Below, one piece after another: positions 1 to 10,726 of a DNA stretch of 64,000 nt (the first letter of the stretch is position 1; each line of letters opens with the position of its first letter). Source of the stretch: Gracilariopsis chorda. Lineage: Eukaryota; Rhodophyta; Florideophyceae; Gracilariales; Gracilariaceae. Below the pieces are notes generated by a model that was not told the DNA's origin, ran no database searches, and saw only the letters and a list, made by a program, of their open reading frames with translations. A program made the translations under genes and the position numbers. The DNA lies in the NCBI GenBank assembly GCA_003194525.1, contig NBIV01000110.1:124001-188000 (forward strand), given 5' to 3'.

Positions 1-24
1 CCCCCCCCCCCCCCCCCCCCCCCC
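1..24. repeat. poly-C run at window edge
   Basis: The window opens with 24 cytosines. This may be a real homopolymer or a contig-edge artefact. It lies just upstream of the first gene's 5' UTR. Confidence 0.7.
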
Positions 25-49
25 ATCCTTCTCCTCCACCGCTCTCAAA

Positions 50-1843
50 ATGGCCTCCCCGCCCACCGAAGTGCTGCGAGAAGACGGCGAACTCGCTCCG
101 TCCGACGAGTGGTTCCCACATACACAGCTCTCTTCAGATCCCTTTTTCGTCGTGGCCATCACCGGTCCACAAGCGTCTGGAAAGAGCACCCTCATAAACA
201 CCCTCTTCCAAACAAACTTCCCGGTCGCCTCAAGAGCCTCGGTGGCCACCGCCACAACCCGCGGCATCCTCGCCTCTCATGTCCCCTCCCCAACTCGACA
301 AACCCTGCTTCTCGACGTTGAAGGCGCTGATGCCCGTGCCCGGGGGCGTGACGGAAAACTCTTCGCCGCCCAGTGTGCCGCCTTCGTCACTTCCGTCGCT
401 GACGTTGTTATCGTCAACCTGTGGTTTCATGACGCTTGTAGACTTGACTCCGCTGCACATGGCTTGCTTCGCTCCATCTTTTCTAGCGCTGCTTACGATT
501 TGCTTGAAGGCCATCCTTCCAAAACCGCTTTGCTTGTGGCCGTCAGAGATTTTGAAGATGACTCTCATGAAAGCTGTGAATCGCTCACCTCTTTAATTCG
601 CCAAGACGTAAGTTATGCTCGTCTCCCTCCTGCTTCGCATCTCGCTTTTCTTTTGGCTTGAGTAATGTGCTAACTTGCCAACTACAATCGCCTCCGTTTC
701 GTTTTGTTTACCACTGCTTAGATTACGGATATATGGGAAGAAGTGGCTCTCGAATCGGGTCTTCCAGTTGGTGAGGGTGCATCCCCACTGGAAGAAGTTG
801 CCGACCTGCACATCTACATGTTCCCGCACATTCGACACCGCGCCGAACAGTTTGACAAGCGTATCGCTCACTTGAAGAACGCTCTGGAAGAGGGTGACCT
901 CGCTCAACCAAAATACTCGAAGAACATTCCGTCTGATAGTTTCTCCACCTACGCACATACCCTATGGGATTCCATCTTGGCCGGCGCTGCGCATCAGTCC
1001 GTGCAAGCTGCTGACGTCTTTGATAGAAGAGTGGATGATTTTTACACCGGTGACGACTTTGCTATCGTGGCCGCCTTCCGGTGCGACGAGGTCTTCTCGC
1101 AAAAGCTTGCAGAAGCCTCGGGCGATATTGCTGACCTTTTGGAAACAGTTGAAGCTGGCACCAGGTTGGACAACCTGGGCAAGAAGTGCGACAATATTAT
1201 TGAACGCTATTTACAAGAATATGATGCTGAAACAAGCGACTTTGCCGCCGAGCCGGCTTACGACCGCAAGAGAACCGAGCTGGAAGCCATTATTGATACG
1301 GGCCTCATGAGCGTGTTTATGAAGAACATTGCCATCATCTCTCGCGAAGCGCTCGCCTCCTTTAAGGCATCCGTTGCCGATGACATGCCCACCAATTTTG
1401 CCTCGTTTACCGCTCTCACTGCGTTTGACAAGCGCGCTAAGGAGGGTATTCGACGCGGCGGCTCGTGGTCGTATGAGAACGAGCGTACGGACCTCAAGAA
1501 CATGATCCATGAGATTTCGGAGCAGCAACAAAAACTGGTCGAGTCTCAAGTTAGCGCTTCGAAGAAACAGAGCGAGGCGATTCAATTCTTACGCATGCAA
1601 CATGCGCAGATGCAGGCGGTTCAGCAACAGGCTTTGGGAGGAAGTGTCGGTCAATGGAACGTCGGCGCTGCCTATCGACCTCCTGATTCAAATGTCAACC
1701 TTTCGCTCGCGTATCAGCAAGGTCGCACTAATCTTCAAGTATCCATGGTACCGGATGAATCCTCAACTTTGCTGGGGCCTGCTGGCTTCACGGCTGGTGT
1801 GGGGCCGGGTAATCTAGGCATGAGTTTTAACGTCAACTTCTAG
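50..1843 (+). CDS. RHD3/SEY1-type dynamin-like GTPase, two exons
   Basis: The gene has two exons, 50-607 and 722-1843. The 114-bp intron starts GTAAGT, ends TTAG and has a GCTAAC branch-like motif at about 670. The phase is 0 and the joined product is about 559 aa. Seen: a P-loop GPQASGKS (residues 39-46), G3 motif DVEG (89-92), and an RD-type guanine-recognition motif in VRDFE (about 165-169), as in atlastin/GBP/RHD3 GTPases. A helical middle region follows, then a short Gln-rich coiled stretch. Family knowledge: SEY1/RHD3 proteins are about 750-850 aa and fuse ER tubules through a C-terminal membrane hairpin. Here no hydrophobic hairpin is visible and the tail is short and Gly/Asn-rich, so the product looks soluble. 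The ATG at 50 is the first in frame and precedes the GTPase domain by a suitable distance. A further 3' exon is possible, but a clear stop lies at 1841-1843. Confidence 0.85.
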
Positions 1844-2187
1844 TACGCTGCAGAAAAAAAGAAGTTAGTGGTAAACTACTAGCGTATGGATGATACAAGA
1901 GAAGACTCAAAAAAAACACACACACACATTACCTCTCGCCGATGAGACGGATCTCTTGAGCACACGACCGATCGCAAGTGAACATTATCATGAACGGAAG
2001 GCGCGGAGCTCGATTGGTTCTTCGCAAATCACTTGTGCTATAACTCCAACATTCTACAATATAAAAAAATACACTCTTTGAACGCCTACTATCTATGTAT
2101 ATCATGAACATCAAGTACATAAACCTTCCTTCGCCGTACCGGTCTCCACCCCCGTACTTGATTGTGCCTAGATGCTTTTCACCGTTC
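1844..2187. other. Convergent 3' intergenic region
   Basis: This is a short AT-richer gap between two convergent genes. It presumably holds both 3' UTRs, and an AATATAAAAAAAT-like stretch lies near 2057. No gene is seen. Confidence 0.6.
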
Positions 2188-5100
2188 TTACATCTCAGGA
2201 CCCGAGTCCATATCCCCAGCTTCTATCGGGTTGTCATCGATGTCTCCGTATCCGTCCCTCGCACCCCTTGGTTCATACTCCTCCTCATCCTCATCCTCAG
2301 TGATCGGTTCTTGACGGTTCTTTCTCCCGAGTCTTTTCTTCCCTCGTCCTGGGTTCAGACATAAAAAAGAACTTCGCGGGGCACTGTTTTCGTTGCCGAC
2401 GCTTCGAGTCAGTGCACCACCAGTAGCACTCTCTCGTTCTTTCTCAGTGGTCCGTCTCCTCCCTGTGAAGGACCGCGACTTCCGCGTTTTGCCCTTGCCG
2501 CTCTTCCGGCTCGCATTTGACCCGGACATCCTCAGTTCCCGGCTTAACCGCTTCACCAGTCCCAATTGCGGCGCGCTCTCATGCGATGTACGAACTGGGT
2601 TAATGTGCTGGATTTGCAATAACGCGTAAGCCCCTGCTTCCGTCAGTGCGTTATCCGCCGGATGTGATTCTAGTGCTTTTACAATGGCCGTTCGTCCGCC
2701 TAATCGCACAATTCTTTCTTGGTTTCCAACGTTCTCCAGTGATGCCGCACGCAAAAACTCGCAAGCGCTAGCTAAGAAACGGCTGTTGTCAGAAAACATC
2801 TCCATTGCAGAGATGACTTTTCTAATACCCTGAATGACGTTCGGGGATGACTGCAGCTCTTCGTCACCCTTGCACAGATCCGCTAGAGTGAGACAGCACC
2901 ACAACGTGACGTTCACATTCTGCGGATGTAGCTCCATCACTCCCAGGATGCTGCGAACACCGTTGTGAATCTTCACCTCGTCACAATTGCCAAAGTGTTC
3001 ATTACAAGAGTACCGTAAGGCAGCGCAGCAATGCTCCAACACGTAGGTGTCCTGTTTCCATTTCTGCATCACATCGAGAATGGCTTCAACACCTCCGATC
3101 GCGTGAAAACGATTCTTGTTTTCTTCAGAATCTAATACCAGAGTGCAAATCGTAGCTAGAACCGGCTGCAATGCCTTGATTTCCGTGTATTCCGCCGTCT
3201 TTTCAACTAGTCTGGTAAGCTCCTCTACTATGCCGTCCTTTCCAACTTCGTTTTTGAACGCAACACTGCGCATACACAGTCGATTGACAGTAGCACAGAT
3301 ACTGATGATTACGTTCCCTGTGTCGGGCAATCCCTTCTTATGGTATGATAATGCAGTGTGAAAGATCTCGGCTAATGATGATTCGTTCGAACGATCTGTG
3401 AGGAGTTTTGACTTGAACCTGTACGAATCTTCTTGATTAACTTCGTTTGTCAGTGCACGCATAGCTCGAACGATTTGAATCACAGCCGATTCTCTGTGCA
3501 GAAACCTCTGCAAGGCTACTACGAGTGTGCTCGACAGCCCAGTCTTGAGAAGGGAAGAAACAATCTTGGGCTCCGCTTCGCAGAACGCAGCAACGGCTGA
3601 ACTCCCATTCTCTTGTACTGACACACTGTCTGAGTTTCTTTTCATAGCTCGAATAACGAGTTCCGGGGCTTTCAATTGCGCAAACGATTGTGCGGTCTGA
3701 GCATTCTTGGGAAATACAATGGCCGCCATCGCACTGCATGTAGCCGCCACAACCTTGGCGTTCTTAGAACTGTAAGTCGTGAGAGTTCGAACCAACACTT
3801 CTGGACATCCTGCTTTGAGCGCAGTCGCTTGGTTCCGCCCATTATTCGCACAAACGCTTGTCATTGCAAGAAGAGCCAACTCTGAGACTCCAGGAACAGA
3901 CTGGTGAGAGGTAAGCAGTGAAGCTAAGCCCTCAATACCCTTCGTATCGGCGAAAGTTTCCTGGTTTTCCGAGTTGTCAAAGCAAAGCCTGTCAATCACA
4001 CCACATGCTTTTTCTAATAAGACGGTGTCAGATCCTCCTTGCTTGATAATATCAGAAGCGAACGGAATTCCTCCCGCCTGTACAATCTCTGTTTTCATCG
4101 CTTTGTAATGGGCAAGCGATTCCATAAAATCCAAGGATATTCTGATAAACGTAGCATTTCGGGAGTGCTGCTGCATCGCAACAAGTACTTCGGGCAAGGG
4201 CTTCGCATCAATTAAGCTCTTCTCCGCAGCAGAGCCCGCACTTCGAGTGATAGAAGTCAACGCTGCAACAATAACAGTACACATGGAAACATCATCACGT
4301 CTCAAAACCAAGGCACGTACCAAACGATGGTAGGCGTACGAATCTATGGCCTTATTGCTAGCCACAGCACATCCTTCAGTTACGTGACGTATCGCAATGC
4401 AGATCTGCTTTGTTACGGCAGTATGCATATCGGATGAGCCATCTGCGTCGTGGCCCCATAGCTCCAACAAGTTAAACAGGTCAGGAACGGCGGCTGCGAT
4501 ACTGAATGCCTCTTTGTAGTCGAAGCAATCCTTTCCACCACAATAGCTGGAGATCGCCCTACATGCAGACTCATGGACCATACCAGAGCCTTCAGTGCTT
4601 CGGTCCCGGAGACAGTGCGTAATAAGGCCCACCCCCCATATACAAAACAGATCTCACGGCACTTTTCGGACAAACACGTGATTTCTGCAAATACTGCACA
4701 ACCAGCGAGCAGTACATGTCGTGTTTCCAGATGGCTACGGATCGACTCTCCGGCGACCTGTATAACACCAGGCATGTCAGGATCCACACCAAACGCGTAA
4801 GTGGGGAGAACAGCATCGTCAAAGCCTTGTACAGCGCGGTAGCAGTCAGCATACGTTGTTAGCACGAGATCCTCCCTCTTCGACGGCTGCGTGGTATGCA
4901 GAATGCGAACAATTGCGAACAAACCCGCTTCCAGGATGGCCGGCTCTGCGATATGCGACGCCATGCCCACTATGACCTTGGCAAACACGTTCTCCTTTTC
5001 AAGATATGCAAACGTCTTCGCATCCTGAATCCGGACAACTGCCAGGAGGCGGTTGAGGCGGAAAAGAGGTTCTTGGGCATCGGCTCTCAGGGGATTTCGC

Positions 5101-7373
5101 GGGTACGACGCCAGCGCGTCCTTAATCTCATCGATGCTTGGGCCATCGCCCTTCATGGCAACGGCCTGACTCATAGCACCTGACGCCACAGAGTTTCTCG
5201 CCAAGCTGGAAGAATGCAAGTTATCGTCGGCGGTATTTAGTAAGTCTTCGTGTTCAAGTTCCTCCAGACCTCTATCTTGTTGCGCAGTTGAAACTCCAGC
5301 GGCTTGTCCAAGAGCGTATGAAGGGGTATTGTTCAAAGAGCCATCACCATTAACGTCATCGCTCTCTAAGTCAGGATAAGGTTGTGCAGCTTCGTTCTCG
5401 AAGAACATTCTTCGTGTGCGGAGACCCGGCGCCACTGCTGCTTCCTGTGATGTGCTGGATAGCTTCTGCTTGTCTTCAGGAGCCGTAGACCCGGTCTGGA
5501 CCGTCATGGATGCTTCAAGCTCGTCTTCTTCTGGGGCACGAGTGCTTTGGATATGCTCTTCGTGGTGTTCGGTATCATTCGTGGCCCCCACGTCGCTGGA
5601 GTGAGAGGCCAGGACAGTCGCAGTGGCAGCGGCCGCAGTGGCGGCAGTCGTAGTAGCGGCAATCGCCGCGGCGGGACGCAGAGGTAGCACGGAGGGAGAG
5701 GAAGTGTGCACACTTTGTGTTGGTGTAATGAAGTGGTCCTCCTCGTCTTCTTCGTCCTCCTCCTCCTGCGCTACGCGCTGTCCTTGTACGTCTGTTTGTT
5801 GATGTTCGTTTTCGAAAGGCGTCTCTGTTGGTTCTTCAGAGGGTTTTTGCTCATCAGCAACAAACGGCTCTTCTGGCGTCTGTTCGGTAATGCGGTGAGC
5901 ACCTGCCAATGGCGCAGGTGCGACTTGTTGTCGTTGCCTTGTTTCAGCCTTGTGTACAGGTGGTGGCGCATAATCTGAGATTGGCTCAGCATGCGTGGAG
6001 TTGGTTGACAGAATTTGTTCTTGATTTGCTGCCTTTTCAAGTGCGTTTTGCTGGACCTTTCGAATCTCCGCCTCGCTCACTTGATACGGTTCGGGGGCAG
6101 GTTCGGACGCCTTTCTCTGCTTGGCTTCCCGAAGCGAGGCCGGACGAACGCGGTTAGCGGGAGGAGGCGGGGCCCCGACAACGTCTTCGTGAGTTGAGAT
6201 TGTTCTGTCTTCACTGTACGTATCCACTGTCTTCTCCGTGGAGCGGTCAATGATATTGCCGACATTGTCTTGAACGGTCTTTGTTTCGACGTGCACGGTC
6301 TTCGCTTCAACGTGCACTACGGTGGGCTTCGGTGGCGCAGTGGTGGAATGCTCAACATGAGCAGGGGCTTGTTTGTGCGAAAGATAGGCAGTGGCGGCTA
6401 TGTCAGCTTCGGCTTCGGCAACAGCGTCTCGTTGCCGTCTCTCAATCTCTGTGATTTGATCCCGCACAGAGTGCCCCGTAGAGGGCATTGACTGCGTTAA
6501 ATTCTGCTCCGGCACTATAGATCGGTTAGAATGGTGCTCCAAATGATGTCGCGCACGCTTATCAACGAGCTCTGCAGCACGTTTTTCAGAGTTGTTGGAG
6601 TTGGCTTTGTTCCTATGATGTCTTGAAGAGCGACCACGTCCATACAAGGCACGTTCCCTCGAAGTGGAATGGTCGATCACTTGTTGTTGTTGCGCAGCTC
6701 GACCTTCCCAATATTCAGCCTCCTGTAAATCCTTACCCACGCCCTTTCCAGAGCGATAAATCCACGCCAAATTCTTCATGGCCGTGACATCATTGTGCAC
6801 ATCAGCCACCTGGCGAACAATTTCAATGCCCCGTTTCGCGTCCTGTCTGACACCGAATCCGCGAATGTAACACAAGCCCAAGGCGCTTTTTCCGGTGTTA
6901 TCGCCCATTTGAGCGGCGCGTTTCCAGCATCTGGCAGCGTCGATCGGGTTGACTTCAAAGTATCTGCCGCGCGCTAGTAACTGCCCCAGTTCAGCCCAGG
7001 CTCGAGGATGCCCCCGTTCCGCGGCGGCTCGAAACCACACAAAGGCGGCTCGTTCATCAGTGGCAACGAGCTGCGAAGCATAAGCTACCATAGCAGACAA
7101 ATGGCCATTCATAGCCGCTTTCAAGTACAGGTTGGCAGCATCCGAATGTCGAGCCCTTGCCTCATATTCCTTCGCCAAACAGAAGAGATCGTGCGGCGTT
7201 TCATGCGGCGTATCCATGGGCACGGGATGGTGGTTGACAGTCAACTGATTATTACTCTGCTGCACGTGTTGCGTCTGCATGGCGTGTGAGGAAGGCGTAG
7301 GTAACAAAGGGTCATAAGGCGGGGGCGTGCGTCTACTAGCTGGTTGAACGTTATCAGCGGTGCTAACATGCAT
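2188..7373 (-). CDS. Sel1-repeat plus ARM-repeat protein, interrupted by a frameshift in a G run
   Basis: Two overlapping minus-strand frames look like one gene. The upstream frame (ATG at 7373, the first before the conserved part) encodes a Gln/Pro-rich leader, about four Sel1-like repeats (for example LAWIYRSGKGVGKDLQEAEY), a long Ala/Glu/Thr-rich disordered middle, and the start of an ARM-like helical array. The downstream frame (4632-2188, no ATG at its start) continues with about 700 residues of armadillo-type repeats and ends in a basic Ser/Arg and acidic tail. The frames change at a run of six G on the minus strand (about 4633-4638). One more G would join them into a protein of about 1,720 aa, so this is an assembly error or a real 1-nt deletion. 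Sel1 and ARM repeats are protein-binding scaffolds and no catalytic domain is seen. The alternative of two separate genes is less likely, because the second frame lacks an ATG and a promoter gap. Confidence 0.7.
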
Positions 7374-8090
7374 GATGAGACGGCAAGCAGCGGCAGCAGC
7401 GGCTGGAGTTGACAAGGCGCGAAGTGAAGGAAAGAGCCAAAACGAAAGCGCCACAACGAGAGCGCTACAAAGAAAGCGGCACAAGCAGGAGTACCTCCAC
7501 GCTCGACAAGTCAGCACAGCACAGCACGGTTCGCGCACTCCGCCCCAGGAAAAGGAGGGGCGGGGGGGAGTCCACAAAAGTCTCGCGAGGGAGCGAAGCA
7601 CAAAGGAACGCCCCACAGCAACGGCTATGATGCACGACACAACAAGCACAAGTCAACAAAAAGCTCGCCGTATCAAGCAGCAGCCCGCGCCTGCCTCGCC
7701 GCCTCGAAACAAACGCCGCCCCTCAACCCACTGGATCAAAACGCGCATTTGAACGTGCACGAAGCCGCCAGTGGAACGGCTCGCCTCTCCCAACGACAAA
7801 CATCAATCGCTGCAACGTCCACGCGCCCCACACACGCCGCTTGTCTGTAAGCAAACCAAACGGTCTCACGCTCTCTTCCCCTCCACGCGTCCACGCGTCC
7901 ACGCGTCCACATACCCACGTATCCAACCACAATCTCAAATGAAACGCACCACGAAGCAAACACGCACGCTGCTTCCAACGGCGCACAAACAGCAAGCAAC
8001 CAAACCCGCCACTCCACACACCTCAACCGCAAACCCACCAAACCCCAAAACTCCCAGCACCCCCCCTCCACCAAACCGCACCACCAAAAC
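7374..8090. promoter_or_regulatory. Divergent promoter region with three ACGCGT boxes
   Basis: This region lies between the divergent Sel1/ARM gene and the small membrane-protein gene. At 7883-7910 the 8-mer CCACGCGT is repeated three times in tandem, placing three ACGCGT palindromes (7885, 7893, 7901) exactly 8 bp apart. In yeast ACGCGT is the MluI cell-cycle box; any such role here is inference. The rest is C/A-rich with no supported gene. Confidence 0.45.
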
Positions 8091-8594
8091 ATGCCGCGTC
8101 CAACACAACAACAACCGGCGCAACAACAACTCGCCGAGCCGCTCCCTCTCCAGCCGCCGCCCTCCCCCCAAGCGCCCAGCAACAACCGTCTCAAGAAGAC
8201 GCTCCACCTAAACGCGCTCTTATCCTCACTGCTAGCGCTAGCGCCGCTTTTGTCACCAACCCGCACAGCGCGCTTTCTCCACCTGCCAACCCCGTCGCTC
8301 GTCGCCCTGCCCGCCCTCCTGCTCGCCCTCTTCGCCGCCTTCCTGTTCCGTTCCGCCACTCGCCCCAACGCAAACGCAAAACCAGCTCTGCTCTCCGTCG
8401 CCGCCGTCGACTTCTTCACCGCCCTCGTCGTCCTTGTTCTGCTGCTTCTGTCCCGACCGCACACTCTCGTTTCCGCCTTCTTACTCGCCTCCATCTCCGC
8501 CGCCTTCTTCGCTCTAGCCGTCGCCCACCTCTACTTTCTCCGCCTATCCTCGCATTACTACGCACACGCCCAGGCCGAAATCGTCGCTATCTAA
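8091..8594 (+). CDS. Small four-helix membrane protein, function unknown
   Basis: The product is 167 aa. A Pro/Gln-rich N-terminus of about 35 residues precedes four hydrophobic segments: around LLSSLLALAPLL, LVALPALLLALFAAFLF, VAAVDFFTALVVLVLLLL and AFLLASISAAFFALAVAHLYFL. A short polar C-terminus follows. The spacing suggests a compact four-TM protein. I do not recognise the family. The start is the first in-frame ATG, after a C/A-rich leader. Hydrophobic leucine/alanine runs can arise by chance in C-rich DNA, so coding status is likely but not certain. Confidence 0.55.
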   Translation: MPRPTQQQPAQQQLAEPLPLQPPPSPQAPSNNRLKKTLHLNALLSSLLALAPLLSPTRTARFLHLPTPSLVALPALLLALFAAFLFRSATRPNANAKPALLSVAAVDFFTALVVLVLLLLSRPHTLVSAFLLASISAAFFALAVAHLYFLRLSSHYYAHAQAEIVAI

Positions 8595-8788
8595 CAACCT
8601 AAGCAAAGTCCAACAAGACAATCGAAACTTCAACAAATCAACCTTACTCCCCCGCATACAAGCACATCCCAAACACACCTTCGAGAAAAGGAAAGTAGGG
8701 AAACAAACACGGTAGCGAACAAACTGATTGGAAAAAACAAAAAACCATCTTCAATCACCACACTCAACTAACCTATTCAAATCCTAAT

Positions 8789-10726
8789 CTATTCCGAGTC
8801 GCTGTCACTGTCGTCACTCGATTCCGAGTCTGACTCCTCTCCGGAAGAAGAATCCGAGCTGCTGTAGTTCACGTTTTTGGCCTCGTCGAAGAACGACCTT
8901 GGCTTCGCAACAACTTGCTTGCACTCCCGTCCCCCGTGGCTACTACTGCTCTTCTTCAACGCCCCAAGCCGTGCTCTCAAGTCTTTCATCTCCTCCTCAA
9001 TCTCCTCCAAACAGCTGAACTCACGTCCTAGAGACGAAGATCGAACCGTTTTGAAGTTTGGAAGCGTGTGTTCAAGGAACGCCTCAATGTTGCGCATTGT
9101 CCGATTATCAAGCCGATCCATGTCAAGCTCTACCTCCCCATCACCTTTCTCTCCCTCCTTGTACGATTTCTGGATAATCGACAATAGTGCGGGCAACTTA
9201 CTCGGCGGCACATTTGTGACAGCATCCCCACACCTCTTCTTTTCATCAAAACTCATTTCCTCCTCATACAACAGTGCAGCACGAGTCAGATACCCGGCAC
9301 CCTTAGCCACTGGCGTTCTAGCCAGAACCGGAACACGGCACCGTTCCAAATACCCTAACCTCTCACGAATCTCCTCCCTCGACATCGTATCCGGATCTGA
9401 GTGCATAATGATTTCTCGCGCCGCCGCTATTGCCTTGCGCCTTGTAGCTTTGGCCGACTTGCGCTTATTCACACTGGGTCCGGACACACATACAACGTCT
9501 ATATCGGTATCCATTCTAGAAGAGGCATCAACCACTTGCTTACCCTTTCTACCACGTACTCCAGTGCTGCGTTTCTTGCAAAGCTTGGAAGAAATTTCCT
9601 CCGGAGACGGGGGTGGCGGCAACCCCTCACTGAACTTATTGTTGAAGTCCTTTTGCAACATGTTGGCACTATTGTACAACATGTCCCCAACCCTATTGTA
9701 TACCATAGCGTTCCTAAAAATCAATCGCACGTCGTGCGCGAAAGCTTCAGCGTCGAAGCGGTATGGGAGAATGTCATCTTTCACAGCTTCAATGTACGCC
9801 GTAGTTTCTAACTTCCTTTTAACCGTGCGTAGGTCCATCGGCTGCTTGATAATTTCAAAGTAGCGAGGGATAGCAGCTTCATGCCACAGTTCCTTCACAG
9901 GTGACGCAAATGCGTTCGTAGAAGGGTCACGAATCATACTAGTTACCAGCCTCTTGCAAAATTGCAACCTTTTGCACTTGGACATACATGTAGGTAAAGG
10001 CACCGGCTTGTCCGCAGGTGTCTCGTCAATGGCAGTTCTCGGTCTGCGAATGCGCGAAGACTGACGGGTAGGTTCCATATTCGCTGGCTTCGCAGCGCAA
10101 GGCGAAGCTTTATTTCCTTGTGTTGTTGTTGAAGGGGTAGGGAGGGATGCATCGACGTCAACGTTAATGATTTGCGGTACTTCGGCAGGTGACTTGGATG
10201 GTACGCGCGCGCTGCTCGCAGTGCGTCGGCGCGGTGCTTGCTTTCGCTTTCGGGAGTTACGGGCTACCGTCTTTCGTTGCGGTTTGGGAGTGGGGTTCTT
10301 TTCTGACACAAAAACAACGTCCTCATCAGCAGACGGCGAAGCTTTAAGAGCCGCCTTCCTTGACTGAATGGCCTGGAGTTTCTCGAGAAGAAAACGACGA
10401 CGCTCTTCGTCCGCATTGTGGTTGAGTCGCGTTACGAGGTCTGACGTGTGATCCGAAGACGGAGTGTTGGCTTCAACAAAGCCAACTGGCAGTGATTTTG
10501 CCGAATCATCAATACGCGCGCGCTTGGTATTTGGAGAAGATGGTTCTCGCGGTGAATACGAGTCCTTAGATAAATCCGGAAGGGTCAGGGTGGGCGGACG
10601 CGGTTTGAGAAGATTCGGCCTAGAAGAGTTATGTTGTCTGCTAGCGCGCATGTTAGGCTCGTCACTTGCAGCCGAACACGGACTCGCAGGTAGGTCTTCC
10701 CAGATGTTATGCATGTCGGAATGCAT
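8789..10726 (-). CDS. BET-family (GTE-like) bromodomain-NET protein
   Basis: The product is 645 aa with no visible intron. The N-terminal 230 residues are basic and disordered, with nuclear-localisation-like clusters (RKRKQAPRRR). A single bromodomain follows at about 255-370, with the ZA-loop-type IPRYFEIIKQPMDLRTVKRKL and the acetyl-lysine-binding helix region NAMVYN. A NET/extraterminal domain follows at about 490-560 (MSFDEKKRCGDAV, then ELDMDRLDNRTMRNIEAFL). The end is an acidic Ser/Asp/Glu tail. One bromodomain plus NET is the plant GTE layout, whereas animal BET proteins have two bromodomains. Family role: it reads acetylated histones at promoters and helps P-TEFb-type kinases. A CDKC-like kinase is encoded at 30.8 kb, but no operon-like link is implied. 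Confidence 0.88.
   Translation of the reverse strand: MHSDMHNIWEDLPASPCSAASDEPNMRASRQHNSSRPNLLKPRPPTLTLPDLSKDSYSPREPSSPNTKRARIDDSAKSLPVGFVEANTPSSDHTSDLVTRLNHNADEERRRFLLEKLQAIQSRKAALKASPSADEDVVFVSEKNPTPKPQRKTVARNSRKRKQAPRRRTASSARVPSKSPAEVPQIINVDVDASLPTPSTTTQGNKASPCAAKPANMEPTRQSSRIRRPRTAIDETPADKPVPLPTCMSKCKRLQFCKRLVTSMIRDPSTNAFASPVKELWHEAAIPRYFEIIKQPMDLRTVKRKLETTAYIEAVKDDILPYRFDAEAFAHDVRLIFRNAMVYNRVGDMLYNSANMLQKDFNNKFSEGLPPPPSPEEISSKLCKKRSTGVRGRKGKQVVDASSRMDTDIDVVCVSGPSVNKRKSAKATRRKAIAAAREIIMHSDPDTMSREEIRERLGYLERCRVPVLARTPVAKGAGYLTRAALLYEEEMSFDEKKRCGDAVTNVPPSKLPALLSIIQKSYKEGEKGDGEVELDMDRLDNRTMRNIEAFLEHTLPNFKTVRSSSLGREFSCLEEIEEEMKDLRARLGALKKSSSSHGGRECKQVVAKPRSFFDEAKNVNYSSSDSSSGEESDSESSDDSDSDSE

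Noticed and set aside
7736..8494. Minus-strand 252-codon frame opposite the small membrane protein
   Set aside because: Composition (Trp/Gly/Arg/Cys-rich) looks like the antisense shadow of C-rich DNA, whereas the plus-strand frame shows orderly hydrophobic helices.
8877..9863. Plus-strand 328-codon frame
   Set aside because: It is the antisense shadow of the bromodomain-NET gene.
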